From the NCBI GenBank assembly GCA_036518955.1, contig DATDMG010000036.1:1-10191 (forward strand): DNA of 10,191 nucleotides. The letters are read 5' to 3'. This DNA comes from DATDMG01 sp036518955 (GTDB taxonomy: Bacteria; Actinomycetota; Actinomycetes; Actinomycetales; Kineosporiaceae). Position 1 is the stretch's first letter; every line of letters starts with the position of its first letter. This document shows positions 1 through 6,277 of the stretch, piece by piece. The notes beneath the pieces are model-generated. The model made no database searches and was not told where the DNA came from. It worked only from the letters and a program-made list of their open reading frames with translations. The position numbers were made by a program, and so were the translations under genes.

Positions 1-339
1 GTCGACGGGGAAGGCGTCGCGGGCCCGCTCGAGCAGGTCGGCCGCCGCGGGCAACTGGTCACCCGGCCAGGCCAGCGCCAGCCGGCCGACGTCGCCCTGG
101 GCGAGCACCGCCCCGGCCGACAGCGCGAGCGCCGGGTGCCCGGCAGCCAGCAGCAGGGCGCCGTCCTCGCGCGCCACCTCCGGGTCGCCGGTCACGCTGA
201 CCGTCTCCGGCAGGCCCAGCTGGGCCTGCAACGGTTCGGGCAGCACCGCGAGCGCGCCGCCGGGCACGGCATCGACCAGTCCGCCGCGGTGCTCGACGTA
301 CGACAGCCAGAACCGCAGCCCGGAATCAGTGCCCCTCAT
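1..339 (-). CDS. Unidentified protein downstream of SNF2 helicase (3' end cut by window)
   Basis: An open minus-strand frame starts at an ATG (337-339) and runs without a stop to base 1, giving the first 113 residues of a longer protein. Its ATG overlaps the TGA of the upstream helicase gene (ATGA), so the two are very likely translationally coupled and work together. The N-terminus reads MRGTDSGLRFWLSYVEHRGG; the rest is rich in Ala, Leu, Gly and Pro, alternating short hydrophobic stretches (LAVLPEPLQAQLGL, LLLAAGHPALALSAGAVLAQ) with acidic ones. I see no catalytic motif, no Cys cluster and no clear transmembrane segment or signal peptide. The family is not recognised. From the coupling I infer a partner or substrate-recognition subunit for the helicase, but nothing in the visible part proves it. 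The reading frame itself is convincing; the function is unknown. Confidence 0.75.
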   Translation of the reverse strand, partial: MRGTDSGLRFWLSYVEHRGGLVDAVPGGALAVLPEPLQAQLGLPETVSVTGDPEVAREDGALLLAAGHPALALSAGAVLAQGDVGRLALAWPGDQLPAAADLLERARDAFPVD

Positions 340-2114
340 GCCGGCTCGTCCCGCCCGACCAGCTGGTCGAGTGACTCGCGCACGTCCACGTAGTCCCGCC
401 GGGCCCGGGCGAGGCTGTCGCCGATCTCGGCCAGCCGCAGGTCGAAGTGGCGGTCGTCGTCAGCGCCGACGTAGGCGTCGAAGATGCCGGCCGCGAAGTC
501 GAAATCCTCCTCCACCCGGCCCAGGATCATGTCGAGCTCACCGACCACGAGCTCGAACAAGTTGATCTTCGATTCGAGGACGTCGAGGACGCGTTCCTCG
601 ATCGTGCCCACCCCGAGCACGTTCGTGATGACGACATCGTGCTGCTGACCGATGCGATGCAGGCGGCCGATGCGCTGCTCGATCTGCATCGGGTTCCACG
701 GCAGGTCCATGTTCACCATCGCGTGGCAGAACTGCAGGTTTCGCCCCTCGCCCGCGGCCTCGGTGCTGACCAGGACGGGCACGTCGGCGGCGAAGGCGCG
801 CACCGCGGCGTCCTTCGCGGTGCGCGAGAGCGCCCCGTGGTAGCGGGCGACGCCGACCCCCGCGGCCTCCAGGCTCGCGGCCAACCGATCCAGGGTCGCC
901 GTGAAGGCGGTGAACACGAGCACCTTCTCTCCGTGCTCCAGGTGGCGCCGGACACGCGCGGTCAGCACCTCCTCCTTGCCCGACCGGGTGATCGACCCGG
1001 CCTGAGCCGCCAGGTCGTGCCAGCCGGCCCGGACCAGCCCGGGCGCCAGGGCGGCCGGGCTGGACCCCGCCATCCGGGCCACGGCGCGCAGGCTCATCAG
1101 CCGGGACGGCGGGGCGTCGCGGCCCTCGCTGCGGATGCGCTGAGCGACCGCGGCGTACAGCTGCGCCTCCTGCTCGGGCAGGTGCACCTTGACGGTCTCG
1201 GCGAGCCGTTGCGGCAGGATGAGCGCCACCTCGCTGCGCCGGTGGCGGACCATCACCTCGCGGGTGCGTACCTGCAGACGCTCCACGTTGCGCACCTCGG
1301 ACACGCCCGCTCCGCCGCCGTGCTGGCGGCGGAACTCCGCCGAGGTGCCGAGCAGTCCGGGTGCCACCAGGCTGACCAGCTCGAACAGGTCGTCGAGCCG
1401 ATTCTCCACCGGGGTGGCGGTGAGCAGCAGAAGATGCCGACTGCGCAGCCCTCGGGCGAGCCGGCCGGAGGCGCTGCGCGGATTGCGCACCCGGTGCGCC
1501 TCGTCGAGGACGACGACGTCCCAGTCCCGCGCGACGAGCAGGGAGCGCAGCGGGTCACGCCGGGCGGCGGCCAGCGAGGCGAGCAGCACCGGCTGATCAC
1601 CGTTGTCCACCGGACCGCCGGTGTCGGTGGAGTTACGGGAGTCGCCCAGGGCAGCGGCCGACGTCCCGGTGACGACGACCGAGGGAAGGGCGAACTTGCG
1701 GTCCAGCTCCTCCTGCCACTGCCCGACCAGGCCGGCCGGTGCGACCACCAGCGCCCGGCGGGCCAGCCCGCGGGCACGCAGCTCCGACAGGACGAGCGCT
1801 GCCTCGATGGTCTTGCCCAGGCCCACCTCGTCGGCCAGGATCGCGCGGCCACGCATCCGCCGCAGCACCGTGCGGACCGTCGCCATCTGGTGCTCGAACG
1901 GCTCGATGTTGACGTGCCCCAGCGACACCAGGGTGTCGAACCCCGGGCGGCTCCACACCTCCAGCGCCTGGTCGACGAGCGAGGACACCGCCAGGTCGAC
2001 GGCAGGCTCCCCGACCAGGCGTGCCGTCAGCGCACCGAAGGGGTTGCCCGGCTCGCCCGGACCGGGAGGCAGGCCTCGGGAGGGGGACTCGGAGGAGAGA
2101 AGTCCGGTGCTCAT
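336..2114 (-). CDS. SNF2-family (RapA-like) DEAD/DEAH-box helicase
   Basis: This is a cytoplasmic ATP-dependent double-stranded-DNA translocase of superfamily 2, 592 residues from the ATG at 2114. The motifs are complete and in order: Walker A with motif I, ADEVGLGKTIEA, about residues 94-105; Walker B DEAH, 204-207; motif III LTATP, 231-235; helicase C-terminal half from about 385; motif V region STEAAGEGRNLQ, 450-461; motif VI QIEQRIGRLHRIGQ, 477-490. The DEVGLGKT and EQRIGRLHRIGQ signatures resemble the bacterial RapA/HepA and phage-defence SNF2 branch. There is no long accessory domain, so the protein is a compact motor that probably needs a partner. The frame is open upstream to an ATG at 2198, but those 28 extra residues look non-coding, so I start at MSTGLLSSES. 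No strong Shine-Dalgarno is seen; a leaderless start is possible. The role (repair, RNA-polymerase recycling or defence) cannot be decided from sequence alone. Confidence 0.93.
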   Translation of the reverse strand: MSTGLLSSESPSRGLPPGPGEPGNPFGALTARLVGEPAVDLAVSSLVDQALEVWSRPGFDTLVSLGHVNIEPFEHQMATVRTVLRRMRGRAILADEVGLGKTIEAALVLSELRARGLARRALVVAPAGLVGQWQEELDRKFALPSVVVTGTSAAALGDSRNSTDTGGPVDNGDQPVLLASLAAARRDPLRSLLVARDWDVVVLDEAHRVRNPRSASGRLARGLRSRHLLLLTATPVENRLDDLFELVSLVAPGLLGTSAEFRRQHGGGAGVSEVRNVERLQVRTREVMVRHRRSEVALILPQRLAETVKVHLPEQEAQLYAAVAQRIRSEGRDAPPSRLMSLRAVARMAGSSPAALAPGLVRAGWHDLAAQAGSITRSGKEEVLTARVRRHLEHGEKVLVFTAFTATLDRLAASLEAAGVGVARYHGALSRTAKDAAVRAFAADVPVLVSTEAAGEGRNLQFCHAMVNMDLPWNPMQIEQRIGRLHRIGQQHDVVITNVLGVGTIEERVLDVLESKINLFELVVGELDMILGRVEEDFDFAAGIFDAYVGADDDRHFDLRLAEIGDSLARARRDYVDVRESLDQLVGRDEPA

Positions 2115-2122
2115 CGACGCCC

Positions 2123-2128
2123 ACGATA
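2123..2128 (-). promoter_or_regulatory. Candidate -10 box for leaderless helicase mRNA
   Basis: On the minus strand TATCGT (TANNNT type) lies 8 nt before the ATG at 2114, a spacing at which transcription could start at or next to the A of the ATG. No convincing -35 box is visible 16-18 nt further up, and there is no good Shine-Dalgarno, which is why a leaderless start is considered. Weak evidence, based on motif and spacing only. Confidence 0.25.
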
Positions 2129-2190
2129 TCCGGGCCCACCGACAGTCCGTGGCCTTCCCGCCCGATGCCCCGCTGGCCCGGTGCGCCGGA

Positions 2191-2216
2191 CCGGTCACGG
2201 CGTCCGGTCACGACGC
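2191..2216. repeat. 13-bp imperfect tandem repeat between yjjW and the helicase gene
   Basis: CCGGTCACGGCGT (2191-2203) is followed directly by CCGGTCACGACGC (2204-2216), 11 of 13 bases identical. It lies in the 172-bp gap between the yjjW stop and the helicase start, about 80-100 bp upstream of the helicase ATG. It could be a pair of half-sites for a regulator or simple local slippage in GC-rich DNA. Apart from this repeat and a GC-rich palindrome (CGGCCGGCCG) beside the yjjW stop, the gap shows nothing. Confidence 0.4.
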
Positions 2217-2286
2217 CGCGGACCCGGGCCGAGGTGCCCACCGCGCTCCTCCGGCGGCCCGGTTCAGGCGCTCGGCCGGCCGGCGA

Positions 2287-3087
2287 TCAGCGGGGCGTCG
2301 TCAGCCGGCGAAGGCCCGCCGAACACAGCACGTGCCGGTACCTCGCGAGGTCGTCCGCGGTCGGTTCGAGCAGGTCACGGGCGCAGGGTCGGGTACCCTG
2401 CCGGCGGAACGCGTTCACCCGTACCCGGACCGCCGGGTCGACCGACAGCAGCCATCGCGCCGTCCGCACCAGCTCGCCCTCGCCATCGTTCAGACCGGGC
2501 ACGAGCAGCAGCCGCACCTCGTACAGCAGTCCCCGGGCAGCCAGTTCCCGGGCACTGGCCAGTACCCGGGCGTTGGAGTACCCGGTGAGGACGACGTGCA
2601 GCTCGTCGTCGAGACACTTCAGGTCCAGCATCACGCCGTCGGTGACCGGGGCAAGCCGTTCCCAGACCGGCGGGTCGCAGTCGCCGTTGCTGTCCACGAA
2701 CCGGGTGAGGCGAGCTGTCCGCGGGTCCTCGGCCAGCTCGGCGAACAGCGCCTGCACGAAGCCGGCCTGCAGCGTCGCCTCGCCACCGGTGACCGTGACA
2801 CCGGTGAGGAACCGGGCGGCGTCCCGGATCCCCGCCACGACCTCCCCGACCGGGGTCGGTCGCATGGCGGGCGGGGTCCGCGGGATCGCGCACGGGTTGT
2901 GACAGGCCAGGCAGTCCCACTGGCAGCCCTGGAGGAACACCACGTACCGGTTTCCGGGACCGTCCACGGCGGAGAACGGCGCCGTCCCCGCGACCAGGCC
3001 GCTGCCGGCCGGCGTGCTCGAACCGGCGACGGCACCGGCCGGCAGGTCAGCCACCGGCTCACCCATCGGCGTCCGCCACCGGCTCAC
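2287..3087 (-). CDS. yjjW: YjjW-family radical SAM glycyl-radical-enzyme activase
   Basis: This enzyme would install the glycyl radical on the neighbouring YjjI protein, using S-adenosylmethionine and a [4Fe-4S] cluster. The cluster motif is C-x3-C-x2-C in FLQGCQWDCLACHNP (Cys55, 59 and 62), preceded by FSAVDGPGNRYVV, typical of PflA-type activases. The SAM-binding GGE motif follows in VTVTGGEATLQ (101-103), then DSNG (132-135) and DLK (155-157). The protein has 266 residues from GTG 3087. No second cysteine cluster follows the CHNP motif, so the ferredoxin-like insert of many activases seems absent. The start is uncertain: GTG at 3087 gives a 4-nt overlap with the yjjI stop (GTGA), while ATG at 3066 gives 259 residues. 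Both lie within a 25-bp tandem duplication. The first 35 or so residues look non-conserved. The family call is strong; the gene name rests on pairing with yjjI. Confidence 0.88.
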   Translation of the reverse strand: MSRWRTPMGEPVADLPAGAVAGSSTPAGSGLVAGTAPFSAVDGPGNRYVVFLQGCQWDCLACHNPCAIPRTPPAMRPTPVGEVVAGIRDAARFLTGVTVTGGEATLQAGFVQALFAELAEDPRTARLTRFVDSNGDCDPPVWERLAPVTDGVMLDLKCLDDELHVVLTGYSNARVLASARELAARGLLYEVRLLLVPGLNDGEGELVRTARWLLSVDPAVRVRVNAFRRQGTRPCARDLLEPTADDLARYRHVLCSAGLRRLTTPR

Positions 3088-3099
3088 CCATCGGCGTCC
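3050..3099. repeat. Perfect 25-bp tandem duplication at the yjjI/yjjW junction
   Basis: Bases 3050-3074 and 3075-3099 are identical in all 25 positions (each begins GCCACCGGCTCACCC on the plus strand). Each copy holds, on the minus strand, an ATG followed five bases later by a TGA. In the copy nearer yjjI the TGA is the yjjI stop (3084-3086); in the other copy the in-frame ATG (3066) can start yjjW. Because 25 is not a multiple of 3, the duplication shifts the two copies into different frames. A single-copy ancestor would have had an ATGGGTGA overlap between the genes. Confidence 0.95.
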
Positions 3100-4646
3100 G
3101 CCGCCGGCACGCCCTTGACGACCCGGCCGGCCGCCCGGACCGCCTCCTTCTCCGTCGGTGCCGCCCGCCGGATCGCCGCCACGTGCGCCGCGGCCGCCTG
3201 ACGCAGCGCGGCGACGTCCCGGTCCCGGACCAGGTACCCGGTGACCCGGGTGAAACCGTTCCCCGTCACGTCGAAGGTGAAGTCCCGCATCCCCTCCTCG
3301 AACGCCCCGCGCAGGACGGCGACGACGGCGTCAGGGTTGGCCTCCACCGCCGGCTCGAACCGGAAGACGTCGCTGACCCCGGCGGGAAAGTACCGGTGGT
3401 TCGGGGCCACCATCCGAATGTGCTCGTACAGCGCCGGCTCCCGCCCCGGCGGCACCCGGGCGCCGGCGGTGACGTCGACGTCCGTGTCGATGCCCGACTG
3501 GGCGTGCAGCAGCGCGTGGCCGCCGGTGGCCTCGCAGTGCGGGATCGGCGTCCGGGCGACCAACCTGGCCACCTCGGCCAGCACCGTCTGCGCGACGTCG
3601 GACGCCGCCTGGTCCCGGCCGTAGCTGGCGGGACCCCCGTCCGCCCCGACGACGCCGTCGCGCGCCAGCAGATCGTTGACGGCCTCGGCGACCCCGAACA
3701 CCCCGAACATCGCGGTGAACCGGTCGGGCCGCACCAGACCTTCGCACACCAGCCAGTCGTGCTCGTAGAACCGGGCCTCCTCCACCAGGAACCGCACCCG
3801 GGAGGCGATCAGCTCGGCGGTCAGGGCCACGTCCCGCGCCAGAGCGGTGGACAGGTACTCCCGGGAGCCTCCCTCCGCCCGGCGCACGCTCTCGGCGAGG
3901 TTGAGCCGCACCAGGGTGTGCGCCCCGCCGCCGAGGGGCAGCGCGTCGTAGCAGCTGACCACGCCGTAGCGAGGGCCGAGATCGGCAACCATCATCGGGT
4001 GGTTGACGAAGTGCGGCTTGCCGTCGGCGCAGGCGGTCCGGACGGCGGCCCGCACCAGGTCGTCGGGCGTGATCTGCGGATCCACCCGCAGGGTCAGGTT
4101 CGGGACCACCTGACGCAGCTCGCGGTCCACCTGGAGGATCGCCCGGACGACGCGGCCGTCACGGGGACCGAGATCGGCGTGCACGAACGCGTCCGGCAAC
4201 TGCCGGTCGACGGTCCGCCAGAACAGCCGGAGCCGGCGCGTCAGCTCGTCGTCGCCGAGGCCGGCGGTGAACGGCTCCAGGAGGGTGTCGAGGTCACCCA
4301 GGTAGACCGGGTAGCCGGTGATCGACGGTACGCTCGGGTACATCGCCAGCAGAAAGGCGAGCGCTTCGTCGAGATCGCGCGGCGACGCCAGCTCGAGGTG
4401 CTTGCTGCCCTGGGCCAGGGCCCGCGCGTAGTCCGGCAGGACATAGCGCGGACGGTGCGGGGCGTTGCCCTCCCCCAGGTCGTGGACGACGCCCTTGGCC
4501 TGGGCCAGCTCGCACTCGGCACTGACCGGCGGCGGTTCCAGCGCGTTCTCGGCCAGAGCCGCCAGCCGCTGGACCCGCTGCCGGTACGTCAGTGTGGCGT
4601 CCCCGATGCACGAACGCACCCGCGCCTGGAGCTCCGCCATCTGCAT
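3084..4646 (-). CDS. yjjI: YjjI-family glycyl radical enzyme
   Basis: A 520-residue member of the glycyl radical enzyme family of uncharacterised substrate typified by E. coli YjjI (about 516 residues), so full length. The C-terminal glycyl radical loop is clear: TRVTGYLVRDRD, with Gly470 as the radical site. A candidate thiyl-radical cysteine is Cys232 in VVSCYDALPLGGG, about 240 residues earlier as expected in the fold. Other family-like blocks are GYPVYLGDLDTLLEPF (111-126), HFVNHPMM (212-219) and PNHRYFPAGVSDVFRFEP (415-432). It is followed directly by its activase. In E. coli the same pair sits beside the deo deoxynucleoside genes; none are present here. Glycyl radical enzymes are destroyed by oxygen, so expression is probably limited to microoxic or anoxic conditions. 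Starts at ATG 4646 or 4640 (MQM) are both possible; no good Shine-Dalgarno precedes either. Confidence 0.93.
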   Translation of the reverse strand: MQMAELQARVRSCIGDATLTYRQRVQRLAALAENALEPPPVSAECELAQAKGVVHDLGEGNAPHRPRYVLPDYARALAQGSKHLELASPRDLDEALAFLLAMYPSVPSITGYPVYLGDLDTLLEPFTAGLGDDELTRRLRLFWRTVDRQLPDAFVHADLGPRDGRVVRAILQVDRELRQVVPNLTLRVDPQITPDDLVRAAVRTACADGKPHFVNHPMMVADLGPRYGVVSCYDALPLGGGAHTLVRLNLAESVRRAEGGSREYLSTALARDVALTAELIASRVRFLVEEARFYEHDWLVCEGLVRPDRFTAMFGVFGVAEAVNDLLARDGVVGADGGPASYGRDQAASDVAQTVLAEVARLVARTPIPHCEATGGHALLHAQSGIDTDVDVTAGARVPPGREPALYEHIRMVAPNHRYFPAGVSDVFRFEPAVEANPDAVVAVLRGAFEEGMRDFTFDVTGNGFTRVTGYLVRDRDVAALRQAAAAHVAAIRRAAPTEKEAVRAAGRVVKGVPAADADG

Positions 4647-4652
4647 AGGCGC

Positions 4653-4658
4653 ACGGTA
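4653..4658 (-). promoter_or_regulatory. Candidate -10 box for leaderless yjjI mRNA
   Basis: On the minus strand TACCGT is followed by GCGCCT and then the ATG at 4646. This six-base gap matches the usual distance from a TANNNT -10 box to a transcription start lying on the A of the start codon. No Shine-Dalgarno precedes the ATG, in keeping with a leaderless transcript. No -35 box is recognisable. Low-confidence, pattern-based call. Confidence 0.35.
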
Positions 4659-4769
4659 GGACCCGGCCCGCGCACGGGACCGAGGGCCAACGTCCTGGCC
4701 ACCGCGCGCGTCCGGGGCGGCCGGCGGGGAGGCGGCCGTGGTGGTGCGACAGCGCGCAGCAAGCCCTGG

Positions 4770-4788
4770 CGTCAGGCTCTCCCTGACG
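4770..4788. repeat. Inverted repeat 1: GTCAGG-N5-CCTGAC dyad
   Basis: CGTCAGG (4770-4776), loop CTCTC, CCTGACG (4782-4788): a perfect 7-bp stem. Its core recurs in the adjoining inverted repeat with the same 5-base spacer length and in the same orientation, starting 25 bp later. Confidence 0.9.
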
Positions 4789-4819
4789 AAAGACTGTCAG
4801 GCATTGCCTGACAGTCTTT
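4789..4819. repeat. Inverted repeat 2: 15-bp perfect dyad containing GTCAGG-N5-CCTGAC
   Basis: AAAGACTGTCAGGCA (4789-4803) and TGCCTGACAGTCTTT (4805-4819) are exact reverse complements around a single T. As RNA this gives a 14-bp stem with a three-base loop; as DNA it is a near-palindromic site for a dimeric regulator. It ends 21 bases before the ATG at 4841. It carries no T-tract beyond the TTT of its own arm, so it is not a classical terminator. Confidence 0.93.
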
Positions 4820-4826
4820 GACGATC

Positions 4827-4834
4827 AAGGAGGG
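4827..4834 (+). promoter_or_regulatory. Strong Shine-Dalgarno for the zinc-finger/HTH gene
   Basis: AAGGAGGG with a 6-base gap to the ATG at 4841, the best ribosome binding site in the window. Bases 4831-4834 are also part of the outer inverted repeat, so its accessibility may be controlled by RNA folding. Confidence 0.85.
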
Positions 4835-4840
4835 CTTGCG

Positions 4841-5182
4841 ATGACCAGCCGATGCTCGTTCTGTATGAAGGCCGCCGACTCGGTCGACACCTTGGTGGCG
4901 GGAGCGGGCGTCTTCATCTGCAACGAGTGCGTCGAGCTGTGCGCGCTCATCATCGCGACGAAGTCAGCGTCCGGGGTCCCGGCACGAGTCCTCCCCTGGG
5001 AGCAGGTCGACGATCAGGCACTGCTGGCTCACCTGCCCCGCATCGAAGCAGTCCGCGATCAGGTCGACGACGACCTGCGATCCTGGGTGGCCGAAGCCCG
5101 TCGGCGCAAGCTGTCGTGGGACAAGATCGGCGCGGCGCTCGGAATGAAGCGTCAGTCCACCTGGGAGCGCTTCGCCGACTGA
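4841..5182 (+). CDS. Small ClpX-type C4 zinc-finger protein with C-terminal HTH-like segment
   Basis: A 113-residue protein with two parts. Residues 5-34 match the zinc-binding domain of ClpX: CSFCMKAADSVDTLVAG then VFICNECVELC, with zinc ligands Cys5, Cys8, Cys27 and Cys30. The AAA+ ATPase part of ClpX is wholly absent, so this is not an unfoldase. After a linker and a helical stretch rich in acidic residues (about 57-90), the C-terminus SWDKIGAALGMKRQSTWERF (92-111) has the helix-turn-helix pattern W-x-x-IG-x-x-LG-x-x-R-Q-x-x-x-x-RF seen in small actinobacterial DNA-binding proteins. I infer a dimeric zinc-binding regulator, possibly acting on the dyads directly upstream (autoregulation), or an adaptor that borrows the ClpX N-domain to bring a target to a protease. 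The start is fixed by the strong Shine-Dalgarno. The gene looks intact and is monocistronic, with a hairpin 20 bp downstream. Confidence 0.9.
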   Translation: MTSRCSFCMKAADSVDTLVAGAGVFICNECVELCALIIATKSASGVPARVLPWEQVDDQALLAHLPRIEAVRDQVDDDLRSWVAEARRRKLSWDKIGAALGMKRQSTWERFAD

Positions 5183-5201
5183 TCCCGGCATCAGCGCGTC
5201 C

Positions 5202-5222
5202 GCCGGGTCATGAACACCCGGC
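5202..5222 (+). terminator. Hairpin after the zinc-finger/HTH gene
   Basis: GCCGGGT (5202-5208) and ACCCGGC (5216-5222) form a perfect 7-bp stem with a 7-base loop, 20 bases past the stop at 5182. There is no T-tract, so it is at best an actinobacterial-type terminator. Confidence 0.5.
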
Positions 5223-5298
5223 ATCGACTACCGTCCCGACCTGGACGAGGGCCCGCCGGCCCCGCTGTCACCCGCGATGTCCGACCCAGAGGACGACC

Positions 5299-6120
5299 AT
5301 GCACGAGACTCTGCTCCTGGAACGCTTCCCCCGGGCGTCGACGTACCACCCCGACTGGGTGACGGCCGCGGTCAGCGGCGGCGCCAACCCCCTGTGGCTG
5401 ACCGAGTGGCTCTCCGAAGCCATGCACCTGGTGCCGGGGATGCGGGTCCTCGATTTGGGGTGCGGACGCGCGGCGTCCTCGGTGTTCCTGCGGCGCGAGT
5501 TCGGTGTCCAGGTGTGGGCGGCGGACCTGTGGTTCTCCCCGACCGAGAATCTCCGACGGGCGCGCGACGCGGACGTCGCCGACGGGGTCTTCCCGCTACG
5601 GGCCGACGCGCGAGCTCTGCCTTTCGCGAACGAGTTCTTCGACGCCGTGGTGTCCATCGACTCCTTCGTGTACTACGGCACCGACGACCTCTACCTCGCC
5701 GACGTCGCCCGGTTCGTCCGTCCGGGCGGCCAGATCGGCATCGCCGGAGCCGGACTGGTGGCCGAGATCGAGGACTCCGTGCCGGCGCAGTTGGCGACGT
5801 GGTGGGAACCGTCCCTGTGGTGCCTGCATTCGGCCGGCTGGTGGCGGCGGCACTGGGAGCGAACCGGGATCGTGCACGTGCAGGACGCCGCCACGATGCC
5901 GGATGGCTGGCGGCACTGGCTGGCCTGGCAGCAGTTGGTCTCCCCCGACAACGCGACCGAGATCGCCGCCGTCGAGGCCGATCAGGGGCGGACGCTCGGC
6001 TACATCCGGGTCGTCGGCAGGCGGCGCGAGGACATCGAGATCCACGAGCCGGTCACCAGGATCGAGACCGAGTACGTCGCCCGGCCGATGCTGCGCACCA
6101 CCGTCGCCGAGCCTCGATGA
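5299..6120 (+). CDS. Class I SAM-dependent methyltransferase
   Basis: A 273-residue soluble protein with a single Rossmann-type methyltransferase domain. Motif I is VLDLGCGRA (50-58), the ribose-binding acidic residue is Asp76 in VWAADLW, motif II/III lies around RADARALPFANEFFDAVVS (101-119), and the post-motif RFVRPGGQIGIAG follows at 138-150. The C-terminal part (about 165-215) is unusually rich in Trp and His (WWEPSLWCLHSAGWWRRHW), which suggests an aromatic substrate pocket. It resembles the broad cyclopropane-synthase/UbiE-like group of small-molecule methyltransferases; the substrate cannot be told. AGAGGA (5288-5293) lies 5 bases before the ATG and sets the start. It lies 116 bp downstream of the zinc-finger gene, past a hairpin, and is followed by its own hairpin, so it is probably a separate transcription unit. 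Confidence 0.92.
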   Translation: MHETLLLERFPRASTYHPDWVTAAVSGGANPLWLTEWLSEAMHLVPGMRVLDLGCGRAASSVFLRREFGVQVWAADLWFSPTENLRRARDADVADGVFPLRADARALPFANEFFDAVVSIDSFVYYGTDDLYLADVARFVRPGGQIGIAGAGLVAEIEDSVPAQLATWWEPSLWCLHSAGWWRRHWERTGIVHVQDAATMPDGWRHWLAWQQLVSPDNATEIAAVEADQGRTLGYIRVVGRRREDIEIHEPVTRIETEYVARPMLRTTVAEPR

Positions 6121-6128
6121 GGCGGGCG

Positions 6129-6156
6129 AGGTGCCCCCGACGTCACGGCGGCACCT
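6129..6156 (+). terminator. Hairpin terminator after the methyltransferase gene
   Basis: AGGTGCC (6129-6135) pairs with GGCACCT (6150-6156), and inside it CCG (6137-6139) pairs with CGG (6146-6148) around a six-base loop, with one mismatch between the two stems. It starts 9 bases after the stop codon. No T-tract follows, as is common in high-GC actinobacteria. Confidence 0.6.
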
Positions 6157-6277
6157 GTCGGCCCGCGGTTGCGGCCCGCCGGCCACGCCCTGGCGACCAC
6201 CGCAACTACGGCACCCGCTGCGCACACGAGGACGGCCCCCTGCAGGTCTCCCGCAGGTCGCTGCACGAACCCACCGG

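Larger units (their letters stand above)
4759..4839 (+). promoter_or_regulatory. Nested inverted-repeat leader: tandem operator or RBS-masking three-way junction
   Basis: The spacer left of the zinc-finger gene holds three inverted repeats. GCAAGCCCT (4759-4767) pairs perfectly with AGGGCTTGC (4831-4839). Inside lie two abutting hairpins (4770-4788 and 4789-4819). The right arm of the outer 9-bp stem overlaps the Shine-Dalgarno (4827-4834) and reaches to one base before the ATG at 4841. If transcribed from the left, the RNA could fold as a three-way junction that hides the ribosome binding site. As DNA, the two inner dyads share the core GTCAGG-N5-CCTGAC and begin exactly 25 bp apart, as expected for a tandem operator. 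I cannot tell which level is functional. No convincing promoter is visible in 4659-4758, a weakness of the RNA model. It matches no riboswitch class I know. Confidence 0.6.

Noticed and set aside
447..2588. Very long plus-strand open frame (713 codons) opposite the helicase and yjjW genes
   Set aside because: It is antisense to a gene with complete helicase motifs; its translation is Arg/Gly/His/Pro-rich with no motif, as expected from codon-position bias in GC-rich DNA.
3183..4811. 542-codon plus-strand open frame opposite yjjI
   Set aside because: Antisense shadow of a clear glycyl radical enzyme gene; no domain or ribosome binding site.
4789..4819. Classical intrinsic terminator
   Set aside because: The flanking genes are transcribed away from each other, so none needs to end here, and no T-run follows the stem beyond its own arm.
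4759..4839. CRISPR array or insertion-sequence terminal repeats
   Set aside because: Only two dyads 25 bp apart with 5-base spacers, no longer direct repeats, no transposase gene and no target-site duplication.
4841..5182. Truncated clpX gene
   Set aside because: Only the zinc-binding domain resembles ClpX; the rest is a distinct sequence with an HTH-like end, a strong ribosome binding site and a clean stop, so it is an intact small gene rather than a broken clpX.
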